This document shows positions 40,570 to 51,118 of a stretch of 64,000 nt of DNA, in pieces. The position numbers were made by a program, and so were the translations under genes. Source of the stretch: Pseudomonas sp. B21-023 (GTDB lineage Bacteria > Pseudomonadota > Gammaproteobacteria > Pseudomonadales > Pseudomonadaceae). The DNA lies in assembly GCF_024749165.1 (NCBI RefSeq), contig NZ_CP087190.1, forward strand, positions 434,001 through 498,000, written 5' to 3'. The notes under the pieces are model-generated. The model saw only the letters and a list, made by a program, of their open reading frames with translations. It had not been told where the DNA came from and ran no database searches. Position 1 is the stretch's first letter; each line of letters begins with the position of its first letter.

Positions 40570-42513
40570 CTAAAGGCTGAACCGCCCCACCATGCCCCGC
40601 AACTGCTGCCCCAAGTGCTCCAGTTCCCCGCTTGAAGCAGCGGTCTGCTCACTGGCCGCACTGGTCTGGTCCGACACATCACGTACATTGATCACGCTGC
40701 GGTTGATCTGCTCGGCAACCACGCTCTGTTGCTCGCTGGCCGTGGCGATCTGTTGGTTCATGCCCTGGATGCTCGATACCGTTTCGGTGATCTGCCCCAG
40801 CGCGGCACCCGCCTTGCGGCTGAGCTCGACACTCTGCCCGGTCAGGCTCTTGCTGTCGTCGAGCAGGCCGGTGACCTCGTCGGTACCACGATGCAGGCTG
40901 TCGATCAGCAGCTCGATTTCCTCGGTAGACTGCTGCGTGCGCTGGGCCAGGCCGCGCACTTCATCGGCCACCACGGCGAAGCCCCGCCCGGCTTCCCCCG
41001 CCCGGGCTGCCTCAATGGCGGCGTTGAGCGCCAGTAGGTTGGTCTGCTCGGAAACCGACTTGATCACATCTAGAATCGATCCGATGCGCTGGCTTTCACC
41101 GGCCAGGTGGCCCATCGCGGTGAGGCAGCGGTCCATCTGGCTTGCCAGTTGCTCGATGCGGGCGATGGCTTCAGCCACCACCTGGTCGCCCAGCTGTGCC
41201 TGATGATCGGCGGTGGTTGCCGCCAGCGAGGCCTGTTCGGCGTTCTGCGCGACTTCCTGTACCGTGGCACTCATCTGGTTCATGGCCGTGGCCACCTGAT
41301 CGGTCTCTTCGCGCTGCTGGCTGATGCGCTCGCGCGTATCCACGCTGGCGCAGGCCAGCTCTGCCGCTGCCTTGGACAACTGGCCGACGCCCTGATCGAT
41401 GCCGCCGAGCAGCTCGCGCAGGCTCAAGGTCATCTCCCGCATGCTCGCCTGTAGCTGGCCCATCTCGTCACGGCGGTGCACCGTCTGTACCTGGCTGAGA
41501 TCGCCACGGGCGATGCGCGCGGCCTGGGACAGCACCTGACGCAGAGGTTGGGTGACCTGCCGGGTGATCAGCCAGGCGGCCAGGATGCCGAACACCAGCG
41601 CCAACACGGCCACGCTGGTCAGCAACGAACGGTCGGCCAGGACCTCGTTGTCGCGCTGCTCGACCTTGCGCTCGCTCAGTTCACGGCTCACGGCCTGCAG
41701 TTCGTCGCCCATTTTCTCCATGCCGTCCTGCAGTTGCTCAACCTTGAGCGAGGCCTCGCGGTATTGGCGCAGGGTGTCGCGGTAGCGGTCCAACTCCACC
41801 TGTGGCCGCTGGGTCAATGTGGCGGGCAGTTCCAGTGGGGCAATGGCCCGCAGCAACTGTCCCAGGCTGACGTTCGCCGCCTGCAGCGCGGCATCGCCCA
41901 TGCTGGCGAAACTGTCCTGGGGCGAGTAGGTATAGGCCGGCACTTGGCTTTGCTGGCTGGCGGACTCGATATGACGGCCCAGGGTATCCATAAGCCCGAC
42001 TACGCTGCCTTGCTGGCCATCGCCGGGCAGCTTGAGCAAGGCCTGGGTCTGCAGTTCGTCGATCACGGCTTCGAGCACGCCTGCCTGCGCCTGCATCGCC
42101 GCACGCAAGCCTTCGCGGCTGTCCACGGTGCCTTGCAGGATGGCGAAGTCGGCCTTCAGGCGCTGCAGCAGCTGCAGTTTCTGGTTCAGCATCTGCCGCG
42201 ACGAATCGACGCCGCTGCGTTGTTGCAGCAGGGTCAGGCGGTCGTGCAACTGCTCCAGGATGGCCGCGATGCGGGCCTTGCTGACGTCGTCGGCAAGCAC
42301 CCGGTAAGTGATGCGCTCGGCACGCAGGTCGCGTGTCAAGTCGTTGAGTTGGCCGATGTCGCTGAGCTGCTCCGAGCGCTGGATGGCGCCGTCCAGGGCG
42401 CGCCAGCCGCTGAGCGTGGTGGCCAGGGTGAGCAGCAGAACCACGGTGAAGCCCAGGGCGAGCTTGAGCCCGACGCCAAGGTTGCCGAGCTGACGGTCAA
42501 GGTATCCGAACAT
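40570..42513 (-). CDS. Methyl-accepting chemotaxis protein with HBM-type sensor
   Basis: A 647-residue chemoreceptor. TM1 (about 15-37) and TM2 (about 300-320) flank a long, all-helical periplasmic domain of about 260 residues, the size of helical bimodular (HBM) sensors. [11 protein letters not shown] matches the LRxxRxxY ligand-site pattern of the first bundle. HAMP and a signalling domain with [22 protein letters not shown] follow. It lies next to a second HBM receptor in the same direction, with a terminator and FliA-like promoter between, so each is transcribed separately. The ligand is unknown; organic acids are likely for the class. Confidence 0.9.
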   Translation of the reverse strand: MFGYLDRQLGNLGVGLKLALGFTVVLLLTLATTLSGWRALDGAIQRSEQLSDIGQLNDLTRDLRAERITYRVLADDVSKARIAAILEQLHDRLTLLQQRSGVDSSRQMLNQKLQLLQRLKADFAILQGTVDSREGLRAAMQAQAGVLEAVIDELQTQALLKLPGDGQQGSVVGLMDTLGRHIESASQQSQVPAYTYSPQDSFASMGDAALQAANVSLGQLLRAIAPLELPATLTQRPQVELDRYRDTLRQYREASLKVEQLQDGMEKMGDELQAVSRELSERKVEQRDNEVLADRSLLTSVAVLALVFGILAAWLITRQVTQPLRQVLSQAARIARGDLSQVQTVHRRDEMGQLQASMREMTLSLRELLGGIDQGVGQLSKAAAELACASVDTRERISQQREETDQVATAMNQMSATVQEVAQNAEQASLAATTADHQAQLGDQVVAEAIARIEQLASQMDRCLTAMGHLAGESQRIGSILDVIKSVSEQTNLLALNAAIEAARAGEAGRGFAVVADEVRGLAQRTQQSTEEIELLIDSLHRGTDEVTGLLDDSKSLTGQSVELSRKAGAALGQITETVSSIQGMNQQIATASEQQSVVAEQINRSVINVRDVSDQTSAASEQTAASSGELEHLGQQLRGMVGRFSL

Positions 42514-42573
42514 GGCAGGTCTCCGTCCAATTGAGAAATGGCCATAGCGCTATGTTGCCGCTATGACCCTTGC

Positions 42574-42601
42574 TCATCGGCAGGGAGTCCGTCGGACTGG
42601 A
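42574..42601 (-). promoter_or_regulatory. FliA (sigma28)-like promoter of the first HBM receptor
   Basis: The minus strand has TCCAGTCC, a 12-base spacer and GCCGATGA, close to TCAAGTTT-N11/12-GCCGATAA. The -10 is good and the -35 partial. It lies about 60 bases before the gene start. Confidence 0.45.
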
Positions 42602-42616
42602 CCTGTAAATAGGGTA

Positions 42617-42636
42617 GGAAAAGTCCTTGCGGACTG
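42617..42636 (-). terminator. Terminator after the second HBM receptor gene
   Basis: AGTCC-GCAA-GGACT followed by TTTTCC on the minus strand, 33 bases after the stop codon at 42669. Confidence 0.55.
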
Positions 42637-42668
42637 AAGGGCAAAGCCTACAGCCCGTAAGGCGCAGT

Positions 42669-44585
42669 CTAGAGCCTGAAACGTCCTACCAGACCCTGCA
42701 GGTGAGTCCCCAGGCGCGCCAGCTCGACGCTGGAGCTTGCCGTCTCCTCGCTGGCCGCGGAGGTCTGGTCGGAGATATCGCGCACGTTCATCACGCTGCG
42801 GTTGATCTCCTCGGCCACGGCGCTCTGTTGCTCGGCGGCTGTGGCGATCTGCTGGTTCATTGACTGGATCGACGACACAGTGCGGGTGATGGTGCCCAGC
42901 GAATCGCCGGCGCGGCGCGTCAGTTCCACGCTGCTGTCGGTGAGGGCGCGGCTGCTGTCCATGACACCGGCCACGCGCTCGGTGCCGTTCTGCAGGCTGG
43001 CAATCAGCTCCTCGATCTCTTCGGTGGACTGCTGGGTGCGCTGGGCCAGGCTGCGCACTTCGTCGGCGACCACGGCGAAGCCACGGCCTGCCTCGCCGGC
43101 ACGGGCCGCCTCGATGGCGGCGTTGAGGGCCAGCAGGTTGGTCTGCTGGGCCACCGATTTGATCACATCGAGCACACTGCCGATCTTGTCGCTCTCGGCC
43201 TTTAGCTGGTTCATCGCTTCGCTGGAGTTGACCACTTCGCTGGCCAGGCGCTCGATCTGGCTGATCGCCTCGCCCACCACCTTGTCACCTTCGCGGGCCT
43301 GTTGGTCGGCCATCAGTGCCGCTTCCGAGGCCTGTTCGGCGTTGCGCGCCACTTCCTGGACGGTGGCGGCCATCTCGTTCATGGCGGTGGCGACCTGGTC
43401 GGTCTCGACCTTCTGGTTGTTGACCCCGGCGCTGGTCTGCTCGGTCACCGCCGACAGTTCCTCGGCAGCACTGGCGATTTGCGTCACGCCGTCGCCGATG
43501 CCGCCGATCAGCTCGCGCAGGCTTTGGGTCATGCGCTGCATGCTGGCCTGCAACTGGCCCAGCTCGTCGCGCCGGTCGGCCTTGAGGTCCTGGCGCAGGT
43601 CGCCACCGGCCACGCGTTCTGCGGCGGCGAGGGTCTGGCGCAGGGGCACGATGATCTGTCGGGTAATGGCGAACGCGGCAAGCACGCCCAGCAGCAAGGC
43701 CAGCGCCGTGGCACCGGCCAGCAGGGTCTTGGCCTGCTGGGTGCCCTGATCGCGCACGGTTGTTTGCGAAACGGTCATTGCCTGGCTGGCGTCCAGCAGC
43801 ACCTGGCCCTGTGCGGACATGCGCGTCAACGCTTGCTCGCTGGCGGCCTGGGCATTGCCGAACTGGTTCACCGCGTCGCGGTAGGCGGCCAGCGCGCTGG
43901 CGGCGTCGTCCAGGCTGGCGGCGAACTCGGCCGGGAGCCTGGCGGGCAGGGCCTTGAGCACGGTCAGGGCCTGGTCGATGGCAGTGAGCGCGGTCTGCTG
44001 GAATTCGGCCTTGCCGCTGTAGGTGTAGCCGCGTACCTGGAAGCGCGCCTGCTGCAGCAGCGCCGCGACCTGCACAGCTTCCTGGTACTGCTGGATATCC
44101 CCGCCCTGCAACAGGCGCTGCTGGACCTTGCCGATCAGGTCGGCGGCCTTGTCGGCGCTGTCGCCCAGGGTGCCGCGGCTGGCCTCGCGGCGCTGGCCGG
44201 CCTGCCTGAGCTCGGCAAAGGCTTGCTGGTATTGGCGTACGGCGTCCTGTTGCTTGTCCAGACGCTGGCGGTCGGCGGGCAGTTCGATCTGGCCGATCAT
44301 GAGCTGTACTTGGCGCTCAAGATTGGCCAGGGCCTTCTCCAGCTCGGCCACGGAAGCGTCATCACGGCTGCGCTCGTAGGCCAGGCGGGCGAGACGCAGG
44401 TCCTGGGTGTACTGGTGGATCACCGAGATGTTGCCGAGCTTGTCGCCACGGCTGGTGACGCTGTCGATGCCCAGCCAACCGGTGAAGGTGATGCCCAGGG
44501 TGAGCAGCAGCACCAGGCCGAAGCCGATCCCCAACTTGCGATTGACGCTTACATTTCCCAATGACTGGGCAAACCAACGGTACAT
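42669..44585 (-). CDS. mcpQ: Methyl-accepting chemotaxis protein with HBM sensor, probably McpQ-like
   Basis: A 638-residue chemoreceptor with TM1 (about 15-37), a helical bimodular periplasmic domain (about 40-285), TM2, HAMP and signalling tip [22 protein letters not shown]. The first bundle carries [14 protein letters not shown], matching the paired-Arg site that binds carboxylates in HBM receptors. In P. putida KT2440 the receptor next to rsmE-tat is McpQ, a citrate receptor; the same place here suggests orthology. The symbol rests on position and domain type, not on a sequence search. Confidence 0.85.
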   Translation of the reverse strand: MYRWFAQSLGNVSVNRKLGIGFGLVLLLTLGITFTGWLGIDSVTSRGDKLGNISVIHQYTQDLRLARLAYERSRDDASVAELEKALANLERQVQLMIGQIELPADRQRLDKQQDAVRQYQQAFAELRQAGQRREASRGTLGDSADKAADLIGKVQQRLLQGGDIQQYQEAVQVAALLQQARFQVRGYTYSGKAEFQQTALTAIDQALTVLKALPARLPAEFAASLDDAASALAAYRDAVNQFGNAQAASEQALTRMSAQGQVLLDASQAMTVSQTTVRDQGTQQAKTLLAGATALALLLGVLAAFAITRQIIVPLRQTLAAAERVAGGDLRQDLKADRRDELGQLQASMQRMTQSLRELIGGIGDGVTQIASAAEELSAVTEQTSAGVNNQKVETDQVATAMNEMAATVQEVARNAEQASEAALMADQQAREGDKVVGEAISQIERLASEVVNSSEAMNQLKAESDKIGSVLDVIKSVAQQTNLLALNAAIEAARAGEAGRGFAVVADEVRSLAQRTQQSTEEIEELIASLQNGTERVAGVMDSSRALTDSSVELTRRAGDSLGTITRTVSSIQSMNQQIATAAEQQSAVAEEINRSVMNVRDISDQTSAASEETASSSVELARLGTHLQGLVGRFRL

Positions 44586-44635
44586 AGACGACTCCCCGGC
44601 GCGTGGCAGTGCGGATTATTGTTTTGTTGCATAGG

Positions 44636-44662
44636 GCATCGGCGCACGGCGGGGAAACTTGA
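44636..44662 (-). promoter_or_regulatory. FliA (sigma28) promoter of the mcpQ-like gene
   Basis: TCAAGTTT, an 11-base spacer and GCCGATGC on the minus strand match the Pseudomonas FliA consensus almost fully. It lies 51 bases before the ATG, and links the receptor to the flagellar regulon. Confidence 0.75.
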
Positions 44663-44663
44663 T

Positions 44664-44690
44664 GGGAAAAAGCTGACCGGTTTGTCAGAA
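44664..44690 (-). terminator. Terminator overlapping the rsmE stop
   Basis: CTGAC-AAACCG-GTCAG is followed by CTTTTTCCC on the minus strand. The stem is short (5 bp), so it may be modest in strength. It ends the ubiE-to-rsmE gene run. Confidence 0.45.
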
Positions 44691-45392
44691 AATTCGCGAA
44701 AGCAACGCTGTTACAGCCGTCTCCACACGTAGGATCCTATCCCCCAATTGCACAGGCTCCAGGCCAGCCTTGCCCAGCAGCTCGACTTCATAGGGGATCC
44801 AGCCGCCCTCCGGGCCGATCGCCAGCGTCACCGGGCCTTCAACGGCTCGTGGGCAAGCGAGGTAGGGGCCGGGATGTCCGACCAGGCCGAGGGTGCCGGC
44901 GGCGATGGCGGGCAGGCGGTCCTCGACGAACGGCTTGAAGCGCTTCTCGATGATGACCTCGGGCAACACGGTGTCGCGGGCCTGCTCGAGCCCGAGGATG
45001 AGGTTCTCGCGAATGCTCTCGGGGTTGAGGAATGGCGTCTGCCAGAAGCTTTTCTCGACCTTGTAGCTATTGACCAGGATCAGCCGTGGCACGCCGAGGG
45101 TGGCGACCGTCTGGAACAGCCGGCGCAGCATCTTCGGGCGCGGCACGGCCAGCACCAGTGTCAGCGGCAGCTTGGCCGGTGGTGGCTGGTCGAAGGCCAC
45201 CTGCAGTTCGGCTTCGTGATGTTCGAGGCGTACGACCTCGGCCTTGCCCATCAGGCCGTTGACGCGGCCCACCCGCAGGCTGTCGCCCACCGTCACGCGG
45301 TGGATCTCCTGCATGTGGGTGAAGCGGCGATCAGCCAGGACAACGCGGTCGGCCGCCACGAAGTCGGCCTCTTCAAGGAGCAACAGGTTCAC
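44685..45392 (-). CDS. rsmE: 16S rRNA (uracil(1498)-N(3))-methyltransferase
   Basis: A 235-residue SPOUT methyltransferase that methylates U1498 of 16S rRNA. The start is GTG at 45392 ([10 protein letters not shown]), overlapping the tatC stop by 4 bases (GTGA). A PUA-like N-domain with [14 protein letters not shown] precedes the knotted domain with [17 protein letters not shown] and the end [15 protein letters not shown], which form the SAM site. It is the last gene of the minus-strand run. Confidence 0.95.
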   Translation of the reverse strand: MNLLLLEEADFVAADRVVLADRRFTHMQEIHRVTVGDSLRVGRVNGLMGKAEVVRLEHHEAELQVAFDQPPPAKLPLTLVLAVPRPKMLRRLFQTVATLGVPRLILVNSYKVEKSFWQTPFLNPESIRENLILGLEQARDTVLPEVIIEKRFKPFVEDRLPAIAAGTLGLVGHPGPYLACPRAVEGPVTLAIGPEGGWIPYEVELLGKAGLEPVQLGDRILRVETAVTALLSRIF

Positions 45393-46180
45393 GGTTGGGT
45401 CGCAGGGGGCTGGTCGTTGTGATCGTTGCCGGTTTCTTCGTGCGTGTGGCTGCGCTTGCGGATCAGGCTGCCGCACAGCACGCCGACCTCGAACAGCATC
45501 CACATCGGCACGGCCAGCAGGGTCTGGGAGAAGATGTCCGGCGGGGTGAGGATCATGCCGACCACGAAGCAGCCGATGATCACGTACGGGCGGATCTTCT
45601 TCAGGTACTGCACGTCGACCACGCCGATCCACACCAGCAGCACCACCGCCACCGGGATTTCGAAGGCGACCCCGAAGGCGAAGAACAAGGTCATGACGAA
45701 GTCGAGGTAGCTGGAAATGTCGGTCATCATCGACACGCCTTCGGGCGTGGCGCTGGCGAAGAAGCCGAAGATCAGCGGGAACACCAGGAAGTAGGCGAAG
45801 GCCATGCCGGCGTAGAACAGGAAAATGCTCGACACCAACAACGGGATGGCGATGCGCTTTTCATGGCGGTACAGGCCGGGGGCAATGAAACCCCAGATCT
45901 GCTGGAGGATGAACGGGATCGCCAGGAACAGCGAGACGATCATGGTCAGCTTGAACGGCGTCAGGAACGGCGAGGCCACATCGGTGGCGATCATCGTCGC
46001 GTTGGCCGGCAAGTGCTCGCGCAGCGGCGCCGAGACCAGGGTGTAGATCTGCTGGGCGAAGGAGAACAGCCCGGCGAAGATCAGGAAAATGGCGGCGACG
46101 CAGCGCAGCAGGCGGGTGCGCAGCTCGGTCAGGTGCGAGACCAGCGGCATCGGCTGGTCGGTTTCCGGATTCTCGCTCAT
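45389..46180 (-). CDS. tatC: Sec-independent (Tat) protein translocase subunit TatC
   Basis: A 263-residue inner-membrane protein with six hydrophobic segments that, with TatB, recognises twin-arginine signal peptides. Family motifs are [13 protein letters not shown] at the N-terminus, the FxxxFG-type glutamate region around [12 protein letters not shown] (read as [15 protein letters not shown]) and [19 protein letters not shown]. It overlaps tatB by 4 bases and rsmE by 4 bases. Confidence 0.97.
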   Translation of the reverse strand: MSENPETDQPMPLVSHLTELRTRLLRCVAAIFLIFAGLFSFAQQIYTLVSAPLREHLPANATMIATDVASPFLTPFKLTMIVSLFLAIPFILQQIWGFIAPGLYRHEKRIAIPLLVSSIFLFYAGMAFAYFLVFPLIFGFFASATPEGVSMMTDISSYLDFVMTLFFAFGVAFEIPVAVVLLVWIGVVDVQYLKKIRPYVIIGCFVVGMILTPPDIFSQTLLAVPMWMLFEVGVLCGSLIRKRSHTHEETGNDHNDQPPATQP

Positions 46181-46545
46181 GGGGCTCGCGGCGGTTGTGG
46201 CTGTTCGGAGGATGGTGCTGCGGCCGGCTGCGCGGGGGCGGCATCGGCGGCAGGTGCGGCAGGCATTTCAGCGTTGGCCGGCGGCTGCGCGGGTGGCGCC
46301 AGGGGGTTGAGGATGCGCTTGGCCTCCTGCTCCATCTGCAGGATGTGCTCGTTGTGCAGCTGGCGACGGATGTCATCGGCGCCGATCTCGCGCTCGACCT
46401 CCATCTTGATCGCGTTGAAGCTGCGCTTGAGGCGACCGATCCACAGCCCGGCAGTGCGCGCGGCTCCCGGCAGGCGCTCAGGGCCGAGCACCAGCAGGGC
46501 GACCAGGCCGACGAGCAGCAGCTCGCTGAAACTGATACCGAACAT
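46177..46545 (-). CDS. tatB: Tat translocase subunit TatB
   Basis: A 122-residue protein with one N-terminal membrane helix ([21 protein letters not shown], the Glu-Pro hinge conserved), an amphipathic helix and a Pro/Ala-rich acidic tail (about 85-122). It forms the substrate-receptor complex with TatC. Its stop overlaps the tatC start, and it begins 3 bases after tatA. Confidence 0.95.
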   Translation of the reverse strand: MFGISFSELLLVGLVALLVLGPERLPGAARTAGLWIGRLKRSFNAIKMEVEREIGADDIRRQLHNEHILQMEQEAKRILNPLAPPAQPPANAEMPAAPAADAAPAQPAAAPSSEQPQPPRAP

Positions 46546-46548
46546 GGG

Positions 46549-46821
46549 TCAGTCTTTCCGCTGCGGCTCTTGAACCGGCTGGGCCTGGCCCTCGATGGTG
46601 TGGCCCTGGGCCTGCTGCGCGGTGTTCTGCACAGGCGGAACGGGCTGCGCCGGCGGTGGGGCCTGCTCGGCCGGCTTGGCTTCTTCTTCGTTCATGGCCT
46701 TGCGGAAGCCCTTGATCGATTCGCCCAGGTCGCTGCCGAAGTTCTTCAGTTTCTTGGTGCCGAACACCAGCACCACGACGACCAGCAGGACGATCCAGTG
46801 TTTCCAGTCAAAAATACCCAT
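46549..46821 (-). CDS. tatA: Tat translocase subunit TatA
   Basis: A 90-residue protein. One membrane helix ([20 protein letters not shown]) precedes the conserved [24 protein letters not shown] hinge and amphipathic helix, then a Pro/Gln-rich tail. It oligomerises to form the transport path. AGGAG precedes the ATG. It is the first gene of tatABC. Confidence 0.95.
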   Translation of the reverse strand: MGIFDWKHWIVLLVVVVLVFGTKKLKNFGSDLGESIKGFRKAMNEEEAKPAEQAPPPAQPVPPVQNTAQQAQGHTIEGQAQPVQEPQRKD

Positions 46822-46863
46822 TTCGTACTCCTGAAAAATGTATGTCAGCCGGAACCGGCGCTA

Positions 46864-46889
46864 TCGCGGGGCAAGCCCGTTCCTACAAA
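46864..46889. repeat. Single REP element
   Basis: TCGCGGGGCAAGCCCGTTCC with the following TACAAA matches the GCGGGGCAAGCCCGC REP type. It lies alone between hisE and tatA. Confidence 0.65.
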
Positions 46890-46898
46890 TATGCGCGG

Positions 46899-47234
46899 TC
46901 AGGCCTGGGGCTGACGGGCGGCCTTCTCGTCATGGCCGGAAAGGCCGAAGCGGCGCTCCAGTTCGTCGAGCACCGCCTGCGGATGCTGGCCCAGCGCGCT
47001 GAGCATGACCAGGCTATGAAACCACAGGTCCGCGGTCTCGTAGATGACATCGCTGTAATCCTTGCTGACGGCGGCATCCTTGGCGGCAAGGATGGTCTCG
47101 ATGGACTCTTCGCCGAGTTTCTCGAGGATCTTGTTCAGGCCCTTGTGATGCAGGCTGGCCACGTAGCTGCTGTCGGGCGCCGCGTGCTTGCGTTCTTCCA
47201 GCACCTCGGCGAGGCGGTCTAGCGTGTCGCTCAT
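46899..47234 (-). CDS. hisE: Phosphoribosyl-ATP pyrophosphatase
   Basis: A 111-residue enzyme for step two of histidine synthesis (PR-ATP to PR-AMP). The all-helical MazG-like fold has [19 protein letters not shown] and [17 protein letters not shown], with the acidic metal-binding residues in place. It begins 1 base after the hisI stop, so both are one unit. Confidence 0.95.
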   Translation of the reverse strand: MSDTLDRLAEVLEERKHAAPDSSYVASLHHKGLNKILEKLGEESIETILAAKDAAVSKDYSDVIYETADLWFHSLVMLSALGQHPQAVLDELERRFGLSGHDEKAARQPQA

Positions 47235-47235
47235 G

Positions 47236-47628
47236 TCAATGCCCTGCGCTATAGATGGCGTCCGGATCCTTGAGGACCGGATCGACGATTTTCCACTGGC
47301 CGTCTTCGAACACGCGATAGAAGCAGCTTTCGCGGCCGGTATGGCAGGCGATATGGCCCAGTTGCTCGACCATCAGGATGATCACGTCGGCGTCGCAGTC
47401 CAGGCGCATTTCGTGCAGCTTCTGCACATGGCCCGACTCTTCGCCCTTGCGCCACAGCTTGCCCCGCGAGCGCGACCAATAGATGGCGCGATGCTCGGCG
47501 GCGGTCAGGGCGAGGGACTCACGGTTCATCCAGGCCATCATCAGCACGCGCCCGGTCTTGTGGTCCTGGGCGATCGCCGGTACCAGGCCATCGCTGTTCC
47601 ACTTGATCTCGTCCAGCCAGTCTTTCAT
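47236..47628 (-). CDS. hisI: Phosphoribosyl-AMP cyclohydrolase
   Basis: A 130-residue enzyme for step three of histidine synthesis. The start at 47628 ([10 protein letters not shown]) has GGAG 8 bases upstream. Metal-binding residues are in [14 protein letters not shown] and the cysteines in [12 protein letters not shown]. Separate hisI and hisE genes, rather than a fusion, are usual in Pseudomonas. Confidence 0.95.
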   Translation of the reverse strand: MKDWLDEIKWNSDGLVPAIAQDHKTGRVLMMAWMNRESLALTAAEHRAIYWSRSRGKLWRKGEESGHVQKLHEMRLDCDADVIILMVEQLGHIACHTGRESCFYRVFEDGQWKIVDPVLKDPDAIYSAGH

Positions 47629-47639
47629 CGTCGACTCCA

Positions 47640-47668
47640 AACCGGGCCCGCTCCCGTACCGGGCCCCT
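47640..47668 (-). terminator. Hairpin between ubiB and hisI
   Basis: GGGGCCCG and CGGGCCC pair across a 9-base loop, followed by GGTTTGG on the minus strand. The T run is poor, so it may only attenuate read-through from the ubi genes. Confidence 0.35.
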
Positions 47669-47701
47669 GTGCGCTAGTGTGCCAGCCAGCGACGCGGCTG
47701 G

Positions 47702-49315
47702 CTATCGGCGCACGATCAGGTACAGGCCCGCTGCCAGCATCAACCACGCGGGCCAGGCGGCCGGGGCGCTGAGGCTGACCGCACCGGCCGCCAGGGTGGC
47801 GCCACCACCGAGCAGTCCGGCGCCAAGCAGGCGCAGCGCCCAGTTGTCGCCGGCGCGGCGGCGCTCGGGCAGTTGCGGGTCGTGCAGGTGCGGTTGCGAC
47901 AGGCGTTCGAGCAGGTCGCGGGTCATGTCGGCCAGGTGCGGCAGTTGCTCGGCCTGGCTGTAGAGGTTGCCGATTACCGCTTTCGGGCTCATGCGCTCGC
48001 GCATCCAGCGTTCGAGGAAGGGCTTGGCGGTGCTCCACAGGTCCAGGTCGGGGTAGAGCTGGCGGCCCAGGCCTTCGATATTGAGCAGGGTCTTCTGCAG
48101 CAATACCAGCTGTGGCTGGACCTCCATGTTGAAGCGTCGGGCCGTCTGGAACAGGCGCATCAGCACCTGGCCGAAGGAGATGTCCTTGAGCGGCTTTTCG
48201 AAGATCGGCTCGCAAACGGTGCGGATCGCCGCTTCGAACTCGTTGACCTTGGTCTGCGCCGGTACCCAGCCCGAATCGATATGCAGCTGGGCCACGCGGC
48301 GGTAGTCGCGCTTGAAGAAGGCGATCAGGTTGCGGGCCAGGTAGTCCTGGTCCTCGGCAGTGAGGCTGCCGACGATACCGCAGTCGATGGCGATGTATTG
48401 CGGGCTCCACGGCTTGACCGTGCTGACGAAGATGTTGCCGGGGTGCATGTCGGCATGGAAGAAGCTGTCGCGGAACACTTGGGTGAAGAACACCTCGACG
48501 CCGCGCTCGGCCAGCATCTTCATGTCGGTGCGCTGGTCGGCGAGCGTCGCCATGTCGGTGACCGGCACGCCATAGATACGCTCCATCACCAGCACCTTGG
48601 GCCGGCACAGGTCCCAGTAGACCTGGGGTACGTACATCAGCTCGGAGCCTTCGAAGTTGCGCCGCAGCTGGCTGGCATTGGCGGCCTCGCGCAGCAGGTC
48701 GAGTTCGTCGTAGATGGTCTTTTCGTAGTCGCCGACGATTTCCACCGGGTGCAGGCGACGGGCATCGGCCGAGGCGCGCTCGGCGGCCTTGGCGATCAGG
48801 AACAGCCAGGCCAGGTCCTGGGCGATGACCGGTTTCAGGCCTGGGCGCACCACCTTGACCACCACTTCCTCACCGCTCTTCAGGCGTGCGGCGTGTACTT
48901 GGGCCACCGAAGCCGAGGCCAGCGGCTCAACGTCGAAACGGCTGAACACCTCGCCCACCTTGGCACCGAGCTGTGCTTCGATCAGCGCCACGGCGTGCTG
49001 CGGGTCGAAGGGTGGCACGCGGTCCTGCAGCAGCATCAGCTCGTCGGCGATGTCGGTGGGCAGCAGGTCGCGGCGGGTGGAGAGCAACTGGCCGAACTTG
49101 ATGAAGATCGGCCCCAGGTCCTGCAGCGCCAGGCGCAGGCGTGCGCCGCGGCTCAGCTCCAGGGACTTGCGCGGCAACCAGCGCCACGGCATCAGCAGGC
49201 GCAGGCTGGCCAGCCACCAAGGCAGCAGGGGTTGTTCGAACAGCAGGTCATCGAGGCGGTAGCGGATCACGACGCGCTGGATGCGCAACAGACGGCGGAC
49301 GGCGAGCAGCTTCAT
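47702..49315 (-). CDS. ubiB: Ubiquinone biosynthesis atypical kinase/ATPase UbiB
   Basis: A 537-residue protein of the ADCK/UbiB family, needed for ubiquinone synthesis; its ATPase activity is thought to help extract lipid precursors. The KxGQ motif ([11 protein letters not shown]) and Ala-rich loop region ([10 protein letters not shown]) mark the family, with the DMHPGNIF catalytic loop and DCGIVG metal site. The C-terminal end (about 495-537) is a hydrophobic membrane anchor. It overlaps ubiJ by 4 bases. Confidence 0.96.
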   Translation of the reverse strand: MKLLAVRRLLRIQRVVIRYRLDDLLFEQPLLPWWLASLRLLMPWRWLPRKSLELSRGARLRLALQDLGPIFIKFGQLLSTRRDLLPTDIADELMLLQDRVPPFDPQHAVALIEAQLGAKVGEVFSRFDVEPLASASVAQVHAARLKSGEEVVVKVVRPGLKPVIAQDLAWLFLIAKAAERASADARRLHPVEIVGDYEKTIYDELDLLREAANASQLRRNFEGSELMYVPQVYWDLCRPKVLVMERIYGVPVTDMATLADQRTDMKMLAERGVEVFFTQVFRDSFFHADMHPGNIFVSTVKPWSPQYIAIDCGIVGSLTAEDQDYLARNLIAFFKRDYRRVAQLHIDSGWVPAQTKVNEFEAAIRTVCEPIFEKPLKDISFGQVLMRLFQTARRFNMEVQPQLVLLQKTLLNIEGLGRQLYPDLDLWSTAKPFLERWMRERMSPKAVIGNLYSQAEQLPHLADMTRDLLERLSQPHLHDPQLPERRRAGDNWALRLLGAGLLGGGATLAAGAVSLSAPAAWPAWLMLAAGLYLIVRR

Positions 49316-49935
49316 GCGTTATCGCTGGTATCAAGAGTGTGGGCGAGGCGGCGCAGGCGTGCCTCGAGGCGTTCGATATCGACCTTCAGCGTATCGAGTT
49401 CGCTGAATGCCGCTTCGGCTTCGCGTTTGCCGACCAGGGTACGCGATTCCTCGGCAAGGTACTCGGACAGATTCTCGCCGAAGCGGGCCAGGCCCTGGCG
49501 GGTCCAGCGCGCGCGCAGGCGCAGGTGGCCGGCGATCAGCGCGGTGGGCACCGGCCCCAGCCAACGCTGCAACTCGTGTTCCCAGTCCAGTTCCAGGTCC
49601 TGCAGGATGCCGAACAGGTCGAGCAGCACGGCGCTGTCGCCATGCAGCTCGACCTGGGGGCTGTGCAGTACCGCGGTCTTGTCTTTGGCCAGCGCCAACT
49701 GTGCCAGGCGCCCGGCGGGGGCGCGCAGGGTGCAGTCGACCTCGCTTTCCCAATGGGCGGCAAGCATCAGGCCTTCCTCGTCGGGCAGCACGAACAGCTT
49801 CAGGGCCGGCTGCACGCAGTCGATCTCGATTACCTTGCCTTCCAGCGCCGCCAGGCGCGGGAGGGCGGTGCTGTCCAGGCGCAGGACACGGTTGAGCCCG
49901 TGCTCGACGCTGGCGAGCAGGCCGGCCAGGAGCAT
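49312..49935 (-). CDS. ubiJ: Ubiquinone biosynthesis accessory factor UbiJ
   Basis: A 207-residue protein with an N-terminal SCP2-like lipid-binding domain (about 15-115: [25 protein letters not shown]) and a C-terminal coiled coil (about 160-200). UbiJ holds lipid intermediates in the Ubi complex. It lies between ubiE and ubiB with 1- and 4-base overlaps. Confidence 0.92.
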   Translation of the reverse strand: MLLAGLLASVEHGLNRVLRLDSTALPRLAALEGKVIEIDCVQPALKLFVLPDEEGLMLAAHWESEVDCTLRAPAGRLAQLALAKDKTAVLHSPQVELHGDSAVLLDLFGILQDLELDWEHELQRWLGPVPTALIAGHLRLRARWTRQGLARFGENLSEYLAEESRTLVGKREAEAAFSELDTLKVDIERLEARLRRLAHTLDTSDNA

Positions 49936-50705
49936 CAGGGCTTGATCCCCCGGTGCACGGCGACGATGCCGCTGGTCATGTTGTGGTAGGTGACGCGGTC
50001 GAAGCCGGCCTCGACCATCATGCTCTTGAGCGTTTCCTGGTCGGGGTGCATGCGGATCGATTCGGCCAGGTAGCGGTAGCTTTCCGAGTCGTTGGTGATG
50101 AGCTTGCCGGCCAGCGGCATGAAGGCGAACGAGTAGGCGTCGTAGGCCTTGGACATCAGCTTGTTGGTCGGCTTGGAGAACTCCAGGATCAACAGGCGGC
50201 CACCGGGCTTGAGCACGCGCAGCATGGAGCGGATGGCCGCATCCTTGTGCGTCACGTTGCGCAGGCCGAAGGCGATGGTCACGCAGTCGAAGTGGTTGTC
50301 CGGGAACGGCAGCTTTTCAGCATCGGCCTGGACGAATTCGATATTGCCGGACACGCCGCGGTCGAGCAGGCGGTCGCGGCCGACCTTGAGCATCGATTCG
50401 TTGATATCGGCCAGCACCACCTGCCCGGTCGGGCCGACCAGGCGCGAGAACTTGGCGGCCAGGTCGCCGGTGCCACCGGCGATGTCCAGCACGCGGTTGC
50501 CGCTGCGCACACCGGACAGTTCGATGGTGAAGCGCTTCCACAGGCGGTGCATGCCGCCGGACAGCACGTCGTTCATCAGGTCGTACTTGGCGGCCACCGA
50601 GTGGAACACTTCGGCGACTTTCTTCGCCTTCTGGCTCTCGGGAACGTCCTGGTAGCCGAAGTGGGTGGTGGGTTCGGCGTGGTCGCCTTTGCGCTGGTCG
50701 GTCAT
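49935..50705 (-). CDS. ubiE: Ubiquinone/menaquinone C-methyltransferase UbiE
   Basis: A 256-residue SAM-dependent methyltransferase. Landmarks are [17 protein letters not shown], the SAM motif [30 protein letters not shown] and the C-terminal [17 protein letters not shown]. It opens the run ubiE-ubiJ-ubiB-hisI-hisE-tatABC-rsmE and is divergent from the PHA-system gene. Confidence 0.97.
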   Translation of the reverse strand: MTDQRKGDHAEPTTHFGYQDVPESQKAKKVAEVFHSVAAKYDLMNDVLSGGMHRLWKRFTIELSGVRSGNRVLDIAGGTGDLAAKFSRLVGPTGQVVLADINESMLKVGRDRLLDRGVSGNIEFVQADAEKLPFPDNHFDCVTIAFGLRNVTHKDAAIRSMLRVLKPGGRLLILEFSKPTNKLMSKAYDAYSFAFMPLAGKLITNDSESYRYLAESIRMHPDQETLKSMMVEAGFDRVTYHNMTSGIVAVHRGIKP

Positions 50706-50830
50706 ATCGCTTCACCAGAAAAAAATTACGGCCATTCTAGGGGCTACGGGCGGATTTGTCTTGGCGGGGTGTGTCATGCAAAGGGGGCGGGCATAATGGC
50801 GATTATGTCTTCATATCCAGGATCACCCGC

Positions 50831-51106
50831 ATGACCCAGATCAGCGTCGAACGCAAACACACCCTCGGCCGTGAAGCCGCTCGCGCCAAGGCGCAGGCGC
50901 TGGTGGACAAGCTGACCCGCGAATACGACCTCAAGGCAAGCTGGAGCGGTGATCGTGTCGATGTGAAACGCAGTGGCGCCAACGGCAGTGTGCACATCGG
51001 TGAGGACACCATCCGTGTCGAGCTCAAGCTGGGCATGATGCTGTCGATGATGAGCGGCACCATCAAGGGCGAGATCGAGCGGGCGTTGGACAAGGCGCTG
51101 GCCTGA
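50831..51106 (+). CDS. Small polyhydroxyalkanoic acid system family protein
   Basis: A 91-residue protein (start MTQISVERKH at 50831, AGGAT upstream). It matches the PHA granule-region family: HTLGREAARAKAQALVDKL, then a central beta segment and MLSMMSGTIKGEIERALDKAL. It is found near PHA genes in many bacteria and its exact role is not known. Here it is cut off from phaI-phaF by the giant gene that follows on the other strand. Confidence 0.8.
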   Translation: MTQISVERKHTLGREAARAKAQALVDKLTREYDLKASWSGDRVDVKRSGANGSVHIGEDTIRVELKLGMMLSMMSGTIKGEIERALDKALA

Positions 51107-51118
51107 CGCCCGCTGCTG

